Shown here one piece after another: positions 25,048 to 35,140 of a stretch of DNA of 64,000 nt (within the stretch, counting starts at the first letter, position 1; every line of letters starts with the position of its first letter). The DNA lies in contig NC_092704.1 of the NCBI RefSeq assembly GCF_964275005.1, positions 8,432,371 through 8,496,370 on the forward strand, written 5' to 3'. Below the pieces are notes generated by a model that worked only from the letters and a program-made list of their open reading frames with translations, ran no database searches and was not told where the DNA came from. This DNA is from Diadema setosum (Eukaryota; Echinodermata; Echinoidea; Diadematoida; Diadematidae). The position numbers and the translations under genes are program-made.

Positions 25048-25565
25048 TTAAAGGACAAGTTCACCTTCATAGACATGTGGATTGAGTGAATGCAGCAATA
25101 TTAATAGAACACATCAGCGAGAGTTTGAGGAAAATCGGACAATCCGTTTATAAGTTATGAATTTTTGAAGTTTCTGCTTAGTCACTGCTGGATGAGAAGA
25201 CTACTAGAGGTTGTGATGTCACATGTGATTTTGCTACAACACGCATTTCCCATAGACGCTTGCCCGAGTATACTCGGGACTCGTCCTCAATGGGTTAACA
25301 TACGTCAGTGACGAGTCGAGGAAATGCGCACTTTTTTTTAAAAAGTAAAATTTTGTGAAATTCTCTTTATATTTTCCTTATATCGTTGTACGCAAGTGAC
25401 ATCATACACTGTGGTAGTCTCCTCATCCAGCAGTAACTGTGCAGATACTTTAAAAAAATCATAACTTTTCCATGGATTGTCCAATTTTTCCTAAACTTTC
25501 ACTGTGTTCTACTAATAGTGCTGCATTCACTCAATCCACATATGAAGGTGGACTTGTCCTTTAAA
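25048..25565. repeat. TTAAAGGACAAGTTCACC fold-back MITE
   Basis: The left end TTAAAGGACAAGTTCACCTTC mirrors the right end AAGGTGGACTTGTCCTTTAA. The arms share ATTGAGTGAATGCAGCA and AATCGGACAATCC. Interrupted by a TTAA hairpin element at 25226-25298. A diverged copy is at 28180-28880. Confidence 0.85.
25226..25298. repeat. TTAA hairpin MITE nested in the 25048 element
   Basis: GATTTTGCTACAACACGCAT through CCGAGTATACTCGGG to GTCCTCAATGGGTTAA. The left end is truncated. It sits inside the arm of the element at 25048-25565. Confidence 0.8.
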
Positions 25566-26818
25566 GAAATTTCTGTCAGTGGGCAAATTGTTTGTTTTTT
25601 AAACAATGTGTGTGTGTGTGTGTGTGTGTGTGTTTAGGGGGGTGGTTCACACAAGATGCTAATAACGCATAAATTGAATACATTGTAACTGTGTTTCACA
25701 ACAGAACATCAGCCCCACTAAATATCAATAGCGCATCAAAGGGGACACAATGTACAATTGTACGTGTTCTTGCATACCAACAGCATACACTGTACTATGC
25801 AAACCCACCCTTATTGATTCATGCTCTGTTCAGGTTACAGAAAAGAAAAGGTAAAGGCCTTTACAAATTGTAAATAATACACAGGCACAATAAAGGTTTT
25901 AAAGTCAAAATTTTGCTTATCTGTAAATTTAGGATATCCAAAAGGGGAGGGATGTCTTGAGGTCTTGTATGACTTAACATTGAAAGCATTTCGTTACACA
26001 GCTCTGTTGTGACGTAGCTTGTACATGTACATTGTAGTATAGTTGTGCAGTGAACATGGAAAAATTGTTATTCAGTATTCATTTTATAAGATCATATCAT
26101 TGTGCCCTCACTACAATCACCATTTATATCATTAGTTATTGATAACCATCCATATTTTCCTCTTTTAATATACACACCAAAGATCAATCTACAATGTAAA
26201 CACCAGAACATGCACAGATGCAACATTGCAAAGCAAGCCACTGTCACTATAAAACCTACAATTGTACAATCTTATGCACTGGCTGCTACTAAACTCTCTT
26301 GACTAAATCGATACTCAACGAACACACAGTCTCTTATCACTATCAGACAGACTTCAACCGTACAGTATGGACCTTGAGCATCACTGCATTTAAACACTAA
26401 CACTACATGTGTATAGGAAACGGACAGGATGTACACACATTTCATACCGTATAGTATACTCCAGCCAGCACAACAAATTAGTAGGATGCCCCTGACACTG
26501 TGACAGCTATGATGGGTATGATGTACAATAACATTAAAGCTCAAACAAAGCAGCAGAATTTATGGACATTTGAGTTTGTCATTTAAGGAACTGCACTGTC
26601 TTCTAAATGACAGCAAAGCCCATTGCAGCATAAACCCTAGTGTCACAACTCACAACACGTCCTAGTACACTGTACAAAACAGCTGGTAATTCTTTTCACG
26701 AACCTCACTACACTGTCTTGTATAATACTGTACTCGGCAATGAGCGATTTCATACACAACAACCTGTTTGCGCCCACATTCAAGACGTGATACACGGAGA
26801 TGCCTTCTACTGCCACTC
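25566..26818 (-). other. Probable first intron of the minus-strand gene at 26.8 kb
   Basis: Begins (on the minus strand) with GTGAGTGGCAG. (TG)n at 25608-25634. No following exon could be recognised. Confidence 0.4.
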
Positions 26819-26820
26819 AC

Positions 26821-26899
26821 CTATGTTCCCATATGGGTTGGCAAAAGAAGCGAAAACAGCGTTAAAAAGCCACGCCAGGCGAAGAAAATTCAGCAACAT
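26821..26899 (-). CDS. First coding exon of a secreted or membrane protein (signal peptide), rest not found
   Basis: On the minus strand the ATG at 26899 opens a frame beginning MLLNFLRLAWLFNAVFASFA followed by NPYGNI. The frame is cut at 26821 by a strong donor, ATAG|GTGAGT. The hydrophobic run with small residues before the predicted cleavage is a classic signal peptide. The intron falls in phase 1 just after it, which is common in extracellular proteins. The exon lies in a GC-richer, CpG-containing block that looks like a 5' UTR or promoter. Twenty-six codons are too few to name the family. The downstream exons must lie to the left, but no convincing one was recognised. The weakest point is the lack of a second exon. 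Confidence 0.5.
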
Positions 26900-27200
26900 T
26901 GCTCCTTTAACTCCTCCTGCCCATGTTTGATGTGATATGGTCCACTACTATGGTCCGTTTCCTTGCAAGAAAAATGGAGAACGCAGAGATTCGCGGAGTG
27001 TGTCGTCTGGGTGATGCCTTCCTTCGCACGGAGATGGTATCAAAAATTCCTCTCCTCCGGTTTTGGATCCTCCAGCTAGCTAGCAGAACACACGCGCTGC
27101 ACGGCATGAGCGTTCACCGGACCGGCCCTGACGTTAGGAGCTGCCTGCCTGGCGGTCGTGCGTAGGAGTCCTCTTAGCACTGGATGGGAAGCGAGGCACC
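26900..27200 (-). promoter_or_regulatory. GC-rich 5' UTR / promoter region of the signal-peptide gene
   Basis: GC content and CpG density rise sharply relative to the flanks. If transcription starts near the (CA)n tract at about 27220, the leader would carry upstream ATGs. One opens a 66-codon frame that ends at 26907, eight bases before the main ATG. No TATA box is obvious. Confidence 0.35.
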
Positions 27201-27216
27201 ATCAGATTACACTGCG

Positions 27217-27254
27217 CATACACACACACACACACCCACACACACACACACACA
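27217..27254. repeat. (CA)n microsatellite
   Basis: ACACACAC with one CCC interruption, at the upstream edge of the GC-rich block. Confidence 0.9.
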
Positions 27255-28179
27255 TGACTTGACGGTGATAACACACGCTGCAGCCATGTACATGTAGCCA
27301 TACGTGTTCTGTAGTCTGTGTACTATACCGTGATTACAGTTTTTGCTCGGTTTTTCTGAAATGAATTCTTATCTGAAGAGTATCATCCACTAGATGATAA
27401 CAGGTATTGGTTTATTTTATATCACAGAGATTACTGCGTGTTCAATGATGCTTATATCTATCGCATATTCATGTAAATCTTGAAGTAGTCTCCAATATTT
27501 CATACACTTGACTGAAACTAACAACTATCAAAGCAGCTGATTTCTTCAACAACACCAACGGTACTGTATTGTGTCTTTTCCAAAGGGATCGGTGATGAAT
27601 GAAAAATCTGTTATCGTTAAGATTTTGGTCATGTTTCCCCTAGGAAACGTTTGGACGTAGAAATGTGGAAAATAACACATAATTGGTTGATCTTTTCATG
27701 TCTTACGGTTTGAATATTGACCTACGGTGGATGACGTCAGAGCAAGGAATGCGTGGGCTTTATGTCAGTTGATAGGTAGTCGGTATCAATGTAATGAGGT
27801 GGGCGAGTAAGCCGGTTCGTGTAAACAAGCGATGGTGCACGGTCCATTCATTGGACTTTGCAACCATGCTGTCCTCATAATCACCAAGCATTCAATTTCA
27901 TCTAATTTGCTGTATCGTTAGTGCTGCAGTTCATTTTGCCCCTTCTTACTGCCGATATTAGAATGTCCATCCCAGCATCGTAAATATAAGTATAACTGCG
28001 TAGTGTCATAATTTATTGGGAAAAGCCATAAAACATAAATAACTGAGGAGTATGTTCTGTATATCCTGATTTCGAAGTCAAGCAGGGAAGGGGTTTAATA
28101 GTTATAATGACTAAAGCTGATATAATCTATTATATGCCAGGAACGTTCTTGTGGGACTTAAAATGACCCAATCACAGCA
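27255..28179. other. Gene-free upstream flank
   Basis: No gene or structured repeat recognised. Confidence 0.5.
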
Positions 28180-28489
28180 AAGGGAAATGAAACCCAAACG
28201 ACTGCGTGTATTGGTGAATGCAAACATTGATAATCACATCAGTGAAATTTGAAGAAAAATCGGTCAATCCCTGCAAATGTTATGATTTTTTAAAGTTTCC
28301 GTACGGAAATCAACGAATGAGAACACAACAATGAAACGCGATATACATGGGCAACTAGAGAGGGAAGTGATTAATTTTTTGTTGTTGAAAGAATTAATTT
28401 TTTTTTTCCACTTGATATTCTGTCATAATCATACAGTGGCGGTTTCAGAGGGGGGTAGTACCGGGCGCGCGCCACCTCTTTATTTTTTC

Positions 28490-28520
<31 letters not shown>

Positions 28521-28880
28521 GAAAAGAAAAAAAAAATGATGGAGGGAGGGCGTGCGCCCCCTTTAAAGGCGCCTCCCCTTTACCGAATTCCTAGATCCGC
28601 CCCTGTCTCATATTAAGGGTCATCCCCCTGCCTTCTAAAAGAGGTAAGTAAAGTGTTCTTTAATCATGCTAGAAAATGAAATTTCACAGAACATTCTTTA
28701 TATTTTCTTTATTTTATTGTCTATGTATGTCATCACAAACTGCTACGGTCTATGGTTGTAAAGAAACGTTTAAAAATAATAACCTTTGAAAGGATTATCC
28801 GATTTTTCTCAAACTTTATGTGTTCTACAAAATAAGTTCTGCATTCTCTCAATTCACACATGTACATTGACACATGATAA
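28180..28880. repeat. Diverged copy of the 25048 fold-back, with insertion
   Basis: AAAAATCGGTCAATCCCTGCAAA on the left and GGATTATCCGATTTTTCTCA on the right match the arms of 25048-25565. The right end has TTCTCTCAATTCACACATG. The centre is replaced by an unrelated element at 28434-28612. Confidence 0.65.
28434..28612. repeat. Nested short element with GGCGGATCTAGGAATTC-type end
   Basis: Left end CAGTGGCGGTTTCAGAGG; right end reversed AGGGGCGGATCTAGGAATTC, with a long A-run inside. The CCTTTACGGAATTCCTGGAT phrase at 50800-50820 is a fragment of the same family. Confidence 0.6.
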
Positions 28881-29033
28881 TATCGGGGTTTCATTCATTG
28901 GCGGTATTGTCGGCATTTTCAACTATACAGTAACAGAAAAAAAAAAAGTATTCTCGATCACCTTTATTTTTGTTTTGTTTTCCCTTTTTTGTGAATGAAT
29001 AGGCCTGTTCGTAATGTTTCCGCGTTCCCCCAG

Positions 29034-29199
29034 GTCAATCTTCCCCCACGTTACAAAGGGGGTCCCCACGAGGGTCGCACTGAAACACTTCCGTGCACTA
29101 CTACTCATCCCGGGTATATACCCATCAGACCGAATCGTCCATCTTTTGTCCGCGCTCATACCATGATATCCTATTTCACGCGCAGTAATTATAAAAAAG
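29034..29199 (+). other. Candidate spliced exon (weak)
   Basis: A GC-richer block is bounded on the left by CGCGTTCCCCCAG and on the right by AAAAAAG|GTAAGTGAG, a near-consensus donor. One plus-strand frame is open throughout (about 55 codons), but a minus-strand frame is open too. The peptide has no recognisable domain. It may be an isolated 5' exon or chance. Confidence 0.22.
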
Positions 29200-29204
29200 G
29201 TAAG

Positions 29205-30179
29205 TGAGATTTTTTTTTTATTCTCCAAAATAACGGAGAATAATCGTAATAACCTGAACGCAATTTCTCTGCACCTTGCTGAGCAGACATAATCATTTTC
29301 TAGAGAGGGACAAATTTCAAAAAGAAAAGAGTAAAAAAAGGGGAAAAAATATTTCCGAGGCCCGAAGCAAACATAATAGCAATAGACAGGAAAAAAAAAA
29401 TTATACCATCCATGGTCATGTCATCCCAATTAAAGAAGAAACATATAAGAATTTAAAGAATAATTCAGGATTGTCTTGTTCTCGATAAGATACATTGTTG
29501 CTGTTTTATTATCGATATCATAATCGGCATTATCATTATTAGTATGATATTTGAATTGATATCATTCTTGTTATCAATATTCCTGTAATCAATTCATTTG
29601 AGATCATTTCGTTTATCATTTTCAACAAAGAGTGTCAGTGTAAAAACAATAGCATTATTTCATCATCATCATTATCAATGTTATGATCATAAGTTATTAT
29701 CGTTATCAAAGAATATTTGCGTGCATTTTGAGAAAACCGTATATGGAGCACTCTTTTTTTCTTTTTTTTTTTGGATGGATTTTATGAATCAAGATAAATT
29801 ATAATCTTCGTGTTGTGCACTTTCAAGTTGAAAGGGGAAAAAATATGCCTCTATTTTCCTCAAATTTACACATTTGCGAGTTTTGCATTTGTTATTATCG
29901 AAAGACAAGTTTGCATTTTTGTTATCATGTACTAAGTGAAAGACAAAGAACATAATAGTGCTGCTTTATTACGTCATTAAATTCATCCAATCCCCTTACG
30001 TCATTAAATTCCTCCAATCCCCTTTAATGTGCTCGCCCTCTTCGGCAACTCCATTATGCACATTCTTAAAGAGCCAACACATACTGCATACCTCTTATAC
30101 ATAATGTATTCCACGGAGACTCTTCCAGCATCTTCGTCATTTTTAATGAATACTCGTAATCTGTGAGTTAGACTTCGAG
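29205..30179. other. Gene-free AT-rich stretch
   Basis: ATC/ATT-rich DNA. A 21-bp phrase containing TTACGTCATTAAATTC is tandemly duplicated at 29969 and 29998. No gene recognised. Confidence 0.5.
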
Positions 30180-30420
30180 AGTGTGGGTGGTTTGTTGTTG
30201 TTGATGTTGTTGTTGTTGGTGGTGGTGTGCGTGTTTTTTTTTTTTGTGTGTGTGTGTTTGTGTGTGTGTGTATGCTCTGGGTATACTTGACTTTTTGATG
30301 CGTTCTGCAATGGCGATTCTGACTCTCTACGGTCTATCCCCCCCCCCCTCTCTCTCTCTCTCTCTCCCTCCCTCTTAGAGGTTTCTCTCTGCATGGTCTT
30401 CTTTTCATTTCAATCAGCTC
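30180..30420. repeat. Low-complexity block: (GTT)n, (TG)n, C-run, (TC)n
   Basis: Successive simple repeats GTTGTTGTT, GTGTGTGT, CCCCCCCCC and TCTCTCTC. Open frames here are compositional artefacts. Confidence 0.9.
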
Positions 30421-30815
30421 TTCTCTCTCTTCTAAACTCGCCTCTGATACTGTACTAATAATATTCATCAGGCATACACGTTTCGCTCTTGTAAAAACCT
30501 TGTATTTACCTCTCCTCTCTGATCAGATGATAACCTTTTAATAGGCATCATAAAATCTTACAGACTGTTTTAAGACGACAAGAAAATGATCATGAATAAG
30601 ACAGAAAAGAAAATTCTTCTTCTCTTCTTGAAGAGATGATATCAACGTGTCAGTGGCGCAAGGAAAACCAACTTCGACCATGCGCATTGATTCATCAGGC
30701 TCTTTTCATATGGTTATTAGAATATCAAACATCATAATAACCACATGGAAAGAGTTTTTTTTTTACTCTCTTAAATTGCTCTATAGAGTATATTATGTAT
30801 ATGTATATGTAGATA

Positions 30816-30846
<31 letters not shown>

Positions 30847-31249
30847 GATCTGTATAACATGAATTGACAATGAGAATTGCTATTTTGGGGGCATTTTTCT
30901 TCTGTTATAGGTGTGCATGGGTGTCCATGCGCATGCGCAGGCATGTGTGTTTAAGGTTTGCCACTCGCTGCAAATTATTTGGTGATTTTTTTTTTTATAA
31001 ACATCCTTACATTAACTCTCTCTCGACCGACCGACTGTGTATGATCGTACTTCCACACAAGATCACCATGTTCTAGAAACATACAGTCACCATTGCAAAG
31101 TATGCATTGTTTTCTCGTTATATAATCGTTAGTATATATTTTGTATAATTCCTTATGAGTTGTACAAATCTTTCACATTAAATTTGTTCTCAATATGAAT
31201 TACATAATATGTGTGCTTTCTATTACGTGTTGCTTTATCGTCAGTAGAA
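30421..31249. other. Gene-free stretch with (TA)n at 30820-30847
   Basis: Nothing else recognised. Confidence 0.5.
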
Positions 31250-31505
31250 TAAAGGGATGGTATAGTTTTGGTTGAGATGGGATTTCAGATTTTAACTTTT
31301 TGTGAGACATTATTAGAAGCCACTTATATGAAATATTAAAGAGCATACAAATCTAAGAGGAATTCAAAGTTTCATCGATGAAAATAGGTTTTGAAGTGGC
31401 TGAGATATCCAAAAACAAAATAAAACAAAGCGATTCTAATGAAACGTGAGTTCCACTTTTTATCAGCATTGCTTTGTTTTGAATATCTCAGCCATTTCAA
31501 AATAG
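31250..31505. repeat. TTAAAGGGATGG fold-back MITE, right end lost
   Basis: AAAGGGATGGTATAGTTTTGG, GAAGTGGCTGAGATATCC and ATATCTCAGCCATTTCAAAA match the family at 6763, 21953 and 62117. The right arm ends early and lacks the CCCTTTAA terminus. Confidence 0.75.
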
Positions 31506-31799
31506 TTTACTTTGAGAAAACCTTAATTGCCTTTGTCAATACAAAACACATGTTGTACAATTCATTCTGAAGTCAAACTGAACAAACAAACAAACAAACA
31601 AAAGTCAACATTGAACCTTGCTTCCTGTGCTGGAAAGAGTCGAGAGCAAGGTCTCACTGACTGGTTGTCACCACTAGATGGCAGCAAACAAAGCTAAAGC
31701 TCCCCAATCACAATGTGAGGCAAGATAATCTTGTCTGCGATTTTTTGAAAGAGTTCATGCATTCCAATGGTACCACGCTGCAGCGAGTGCTGCTGACTT
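31506..31799. other. Gene-free spacer
   Basis: (CAAA)n run at 31582-31601; nothing else recognised. Confidence 0.5.
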
Positions 31800-32600
31800 A
31801 AAGGCCCGGTCCCACTACACTTACGGATGCAAAGAGGATGTAAAACGTAAAAAAAAAAAAAAAAAAAAAATCTTGCCATCCGTTGGAAAACGCTACGCAT
31901 CCGCTGTGTACTCATCGCATACGTGTTTCATACGCTCTATCCATCGAGCATCCGTCCACTGCAATTTCATCCGCGCAAAAAGTTTTAAGCTGCTTAAAAC
32001 TCTTACAACGGATGAACTTCCCGCCGTGTACGATGTAAATCCGCGACATACGAGCAATAAACGTTGTATGTCCGTTATCATCCCTTAAACGTCCGCTGTA
32101 TCCTCTGCATCCTCTGGGCATCCTCGCAGCTCACATCCGCTGCAGCTGAAAACGGAAAGAGGGAGGAAAGATGGTACATGGAACGTCTATACATCGTTAA
32201 CAGCACGGAAATAGAAAGGATGTAAGCGTATGCATCTCGTATATGAAGTATTTAGAATGGACAAAGCGTTTGTTTCTGTTAGGCGTACGTGATGCATCCG
32301 CTTCATCCGCTCTGCATCCGCTATGCGTCCGTTTCGCAATTATCTCCGGTTACCCCTTCATAGCTGTCATCCCCTTCCATCCGCTTTCATCCGCTAGGCT
32401 TCCGATGAACATCCGTTTAACATCCCCGCTACATACAACCCACGTCCGTTCTTTTTCCGTTCTGTTTTCGCCAATTTTCGCCAATTCTGTCAATTTCTGG
32501 AGCGGATGAAATCGGATGGAGCCATCCCCGCAATTTTGCTCGTCCGCTGTGTCCTTTCTGCATACGTTTTGTGTCCATCGGCCAGTGGGACCGGGCCTTA
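31800..32600. repeat. AAGGCCCGGTCCCACT fold-back, 800 bp
   Basis: The left end AAGGCCCGGTCCCACTACAC mirrors the right end CCAGTGGGACCGGGCCTTA. The interior is packed with CATCCG/CGGATG and related words. Several open frames on both strands (31873-32509) arise from these words and are not genes. Confidence 0.9.
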
Positions 32601-32699
32601 GTCAGGAAGGATGCTGTTAAAACAGAAACATAACTTCTCTCCTTTTGAATCGTACATTTTTTTTTCTTTATGAATATGATAGATTAATGAAATGACATT

Positions 32700-32960
32700 T
32701 GATAGATAGATACTTTATTTTCTGCAAATCAATATACATAAGTGACATAATCATGAACATGTAGGAAATATACAAAGAAAATTCAACACAAAGTCGTTTG
32801 ACTTGCATAAACAGCGATATACATAAGTTACATAATCATGAACATGTAGGAAATATACAAAGTAAATTTACTACAGAGTCGTTTGACTTGCATAAACAAC
32901 GATATAATTTATGCATGTCTATGCAGCAGGGATTACAAAAACAATTGTAGTTAAGAAGCA
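32700..32960 (-). mobile_element. 3' end of a non-LTR retroelement with duplicated 85-bp unit
   Basis: On the minus strand the segment ends in GAAAATAAAGTATCTATCTATC, a polyadenylation-like signal followed by a short (TATC)n tail typical of some LINE/SINE 3' ends. Upstream, an approximately 85-bp unit (CATAATCATGAACATGTAGG, GTCGTTTGACTTGCATAAAC) is present twice. No reverse transcriptase sequence is left. Confidence 0.5.
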
Positions 32961-33810
32961 ATTATGCAGAGGGCCGCCATTATAAGCATTGCTTGAAAAG
33001 ATGGCCGGCCCGAGGAAAAAATAGGGACGTACTAGATTCGTAACAATACTCATTTCTGAGAAATGACATTTCTGAGGAACAAGTGTGTTGACCAATGTCG
33101 TAATAATTTGACGGGTGGATTAGATGGCGTGGTAGGACGGGTCGGATGACTGTCCGGTTAGGGACATAATTATGTTATCTTTTTCCTTTTTATCTCCTTA
33201 GCTTTACTCTTTTTTTTGCCATTAATACAATGTAATATTATTTTGCCCATGAGTGTCTTGCGTCTTTTGTTAAAAAAAAACATAAAATGGGAATAATTTA
33301 ACACAAATCAATTCCCAACTCAAGGAAGGAAAAACAGAAAGAATGTGAAAACAAAATAATGTGAAGTCCCCCGTCAGATTGAGCAATATATTCACCAGCT
33401 GCTATGTCATGCAAATTAAGCAGATTAGAATTAAAGTAGGTCAATGCCATGGTAAATACGAGCCATGATGTGGGTTGTGACGTCATCATCACTTTGTGAC
33501 TTGGCCATTACGCATTTTATGAGACTGGATTGGAATGGAATGGGTAAATTTCGTCTACCCCCCCCCCCCCCCCAACACACACACACAAACACACACACAC
33601 ACAAACAAACAAACGCACACACAAAAACAATCAGAAACTATATAAAACAAACAAAAACAACAAAACCATTAGACCGAAAAAGGAAAAGAAAAACTATTCA
33701 AAGTAGCAGTCAGTTTGAATGTGCTGAACCTCTACTAAATTTGCGCAGCGCCACCTTGTGGGGAACAGATACACAGCTGCTTTATGATTGACAATCATTC
33801 TCATCAATCA
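32961..33810. other. Gene-free stretch
   Basis: C-run plus (CA)n at 33560-33605. No gene recognised. Confidence 0.5.
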
Positions 33811-33915
33811 ATGACCAGCACGGTAGCGTGCACGGATACACAATTGGAAGACTGGGTCGACTGGTCGGAAATCTCCGTAACAATTATTGTGTACGGCTTC
33901 ATCACTGATCTCTAT
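33811..33915 (+). other. Candidate first coding exon (weak)
   Basis: An ATG opens 35 codons rich in acidic and then hydrophobic residues (LEDWVDWSEISVTIIVYGF, near the middle), ending at CTAT|GTAAGTAT, a good donor in phase 0. The surrounding 33.7-34.1 kb is repeat-free and GC-richer. No family is recognisable and no second exon was found; it may be chance. Confidence 0.2.
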
Positions 33916-34671
33916 GTAAGTATACACACATGGTCGAAGGATCTCGACAGGAGTCGAACATTACCGATGAGCGTAATGTGCTTCGACGCACATAATTCGC
34001 TGATGGGCAATTCTATTCTATCCTAAGCCTGCGCTGTTCATGATTTTCGAATGTATCCCGGTGGGCAGCGAATGTAGATTGATTCAATCGGGTCACCCTT
34101 CTCTCCCTTTAACTGACGAGAGTTGTGGCTTGTGCAATATACGTTCGTCAGTGCAATTCTCACGCTTTCATCAAAATGCTGAGAATGCAAATGAAGTGAA
34201 ATGATAAAGCTGTTAAGGGAATTTACCCCATTATAATTGGGTAGCAGAATTATCAGTAAAATTTAAGGAAAATCGGACAATCCGTTCAAAAGATATTAGT
34301 TTCAAGGGATTTAGTTAAACCCACGTGCCATCATCGCTGGTTTCAACAATATTATTTAGGACAAAAAGATGAAAAAGTTATCATATATAATTATGATTAG
34401 TACAATATCATTCCACAGTCATATTTCTTAATCAATGAAAGGACAATAGCTTTCTTCCTTTAGAAGGCGGGGGATGATGTTAACGTTGATATATTTATAT
34501 GAATATGACAAGTCGAATCTGTCGATGAAATTTTGTGTGATTCATGTTATCTTCTAAGGGAAAACTGTTTCTCTACGATGACATCACAAAAAGAAAGAAA
34601 CTTCGTCAATCAAACCAAAAGCATATCATACAGGAGTATAATGGCATACTTTTTCTCCCTCAATGAAATAC
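33916..34671. other. Gene-free stretch
   Basis: AATCGGACAATCCGTTCAAAAG near 34271 is a fragment of the 25048 fold-back family. Nothing else recognised. Confidence 0.45.
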
Positions 34672-35138
34672 TTAAAGGAGACCTCCGGATGATTTTCAGA
34701 TTTTTACATTTGAACAAGTATAAATTAGTTATACTGAGGACAGAGTTTCAGAATTTGTGATAATTGGGAAGAAGAATAAGGATATTTTCAAAATTTAGCA
34801 CAAATTGCAATGAACAAGGATGATGACATAGCAGAGTCACCATAAGAATGCATGAGTTGGGGCTCAAGGAAGCAGAACAAAAGAAGAAGGCATGCATAGA
34901 TTATACACAGGTGAACTCGCAAGCAAGCAGTATTGTAATGGAATTACACTGCTACATTTCTGAAATATGTGAACCTCCTATGTCATCATCCTTGTTCAGT
35001 GTGATTTGTTAAAGGTTTTTAAAAGTATTGTTTCTCTGCTCAAGAACCACAATAAATTCCACAAATCTATACATGGAGTTGTCGATTTATGTACTACATG
35101 ATGTGAAGTTATGAAAATCGTCTGGAATGTCCCTTTAA
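34672..35138. repeat. TTAAAGGAGACC...GTCCCTTTAA fold-back-like element, 467 bp
   Basis: Left end TTAAAGGAGACCTCCGGATG; right end reversed TTAAAGGGACATTCCAGACG. The pair CAAGGATGATGACATAG / TATGTCATCATCCTTG forms the inner arms. It abuts the composite element starting at 35141. Confidence 0.75.
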
Positions 35139-35140
35139 TG

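Noticed and set aside
31873..32509. Four to five ORFs in 31.9-32.5 kb
   Set aside because: All lie in the self-worded fold-back at 31800-32600 and mirror each other on the two strands.
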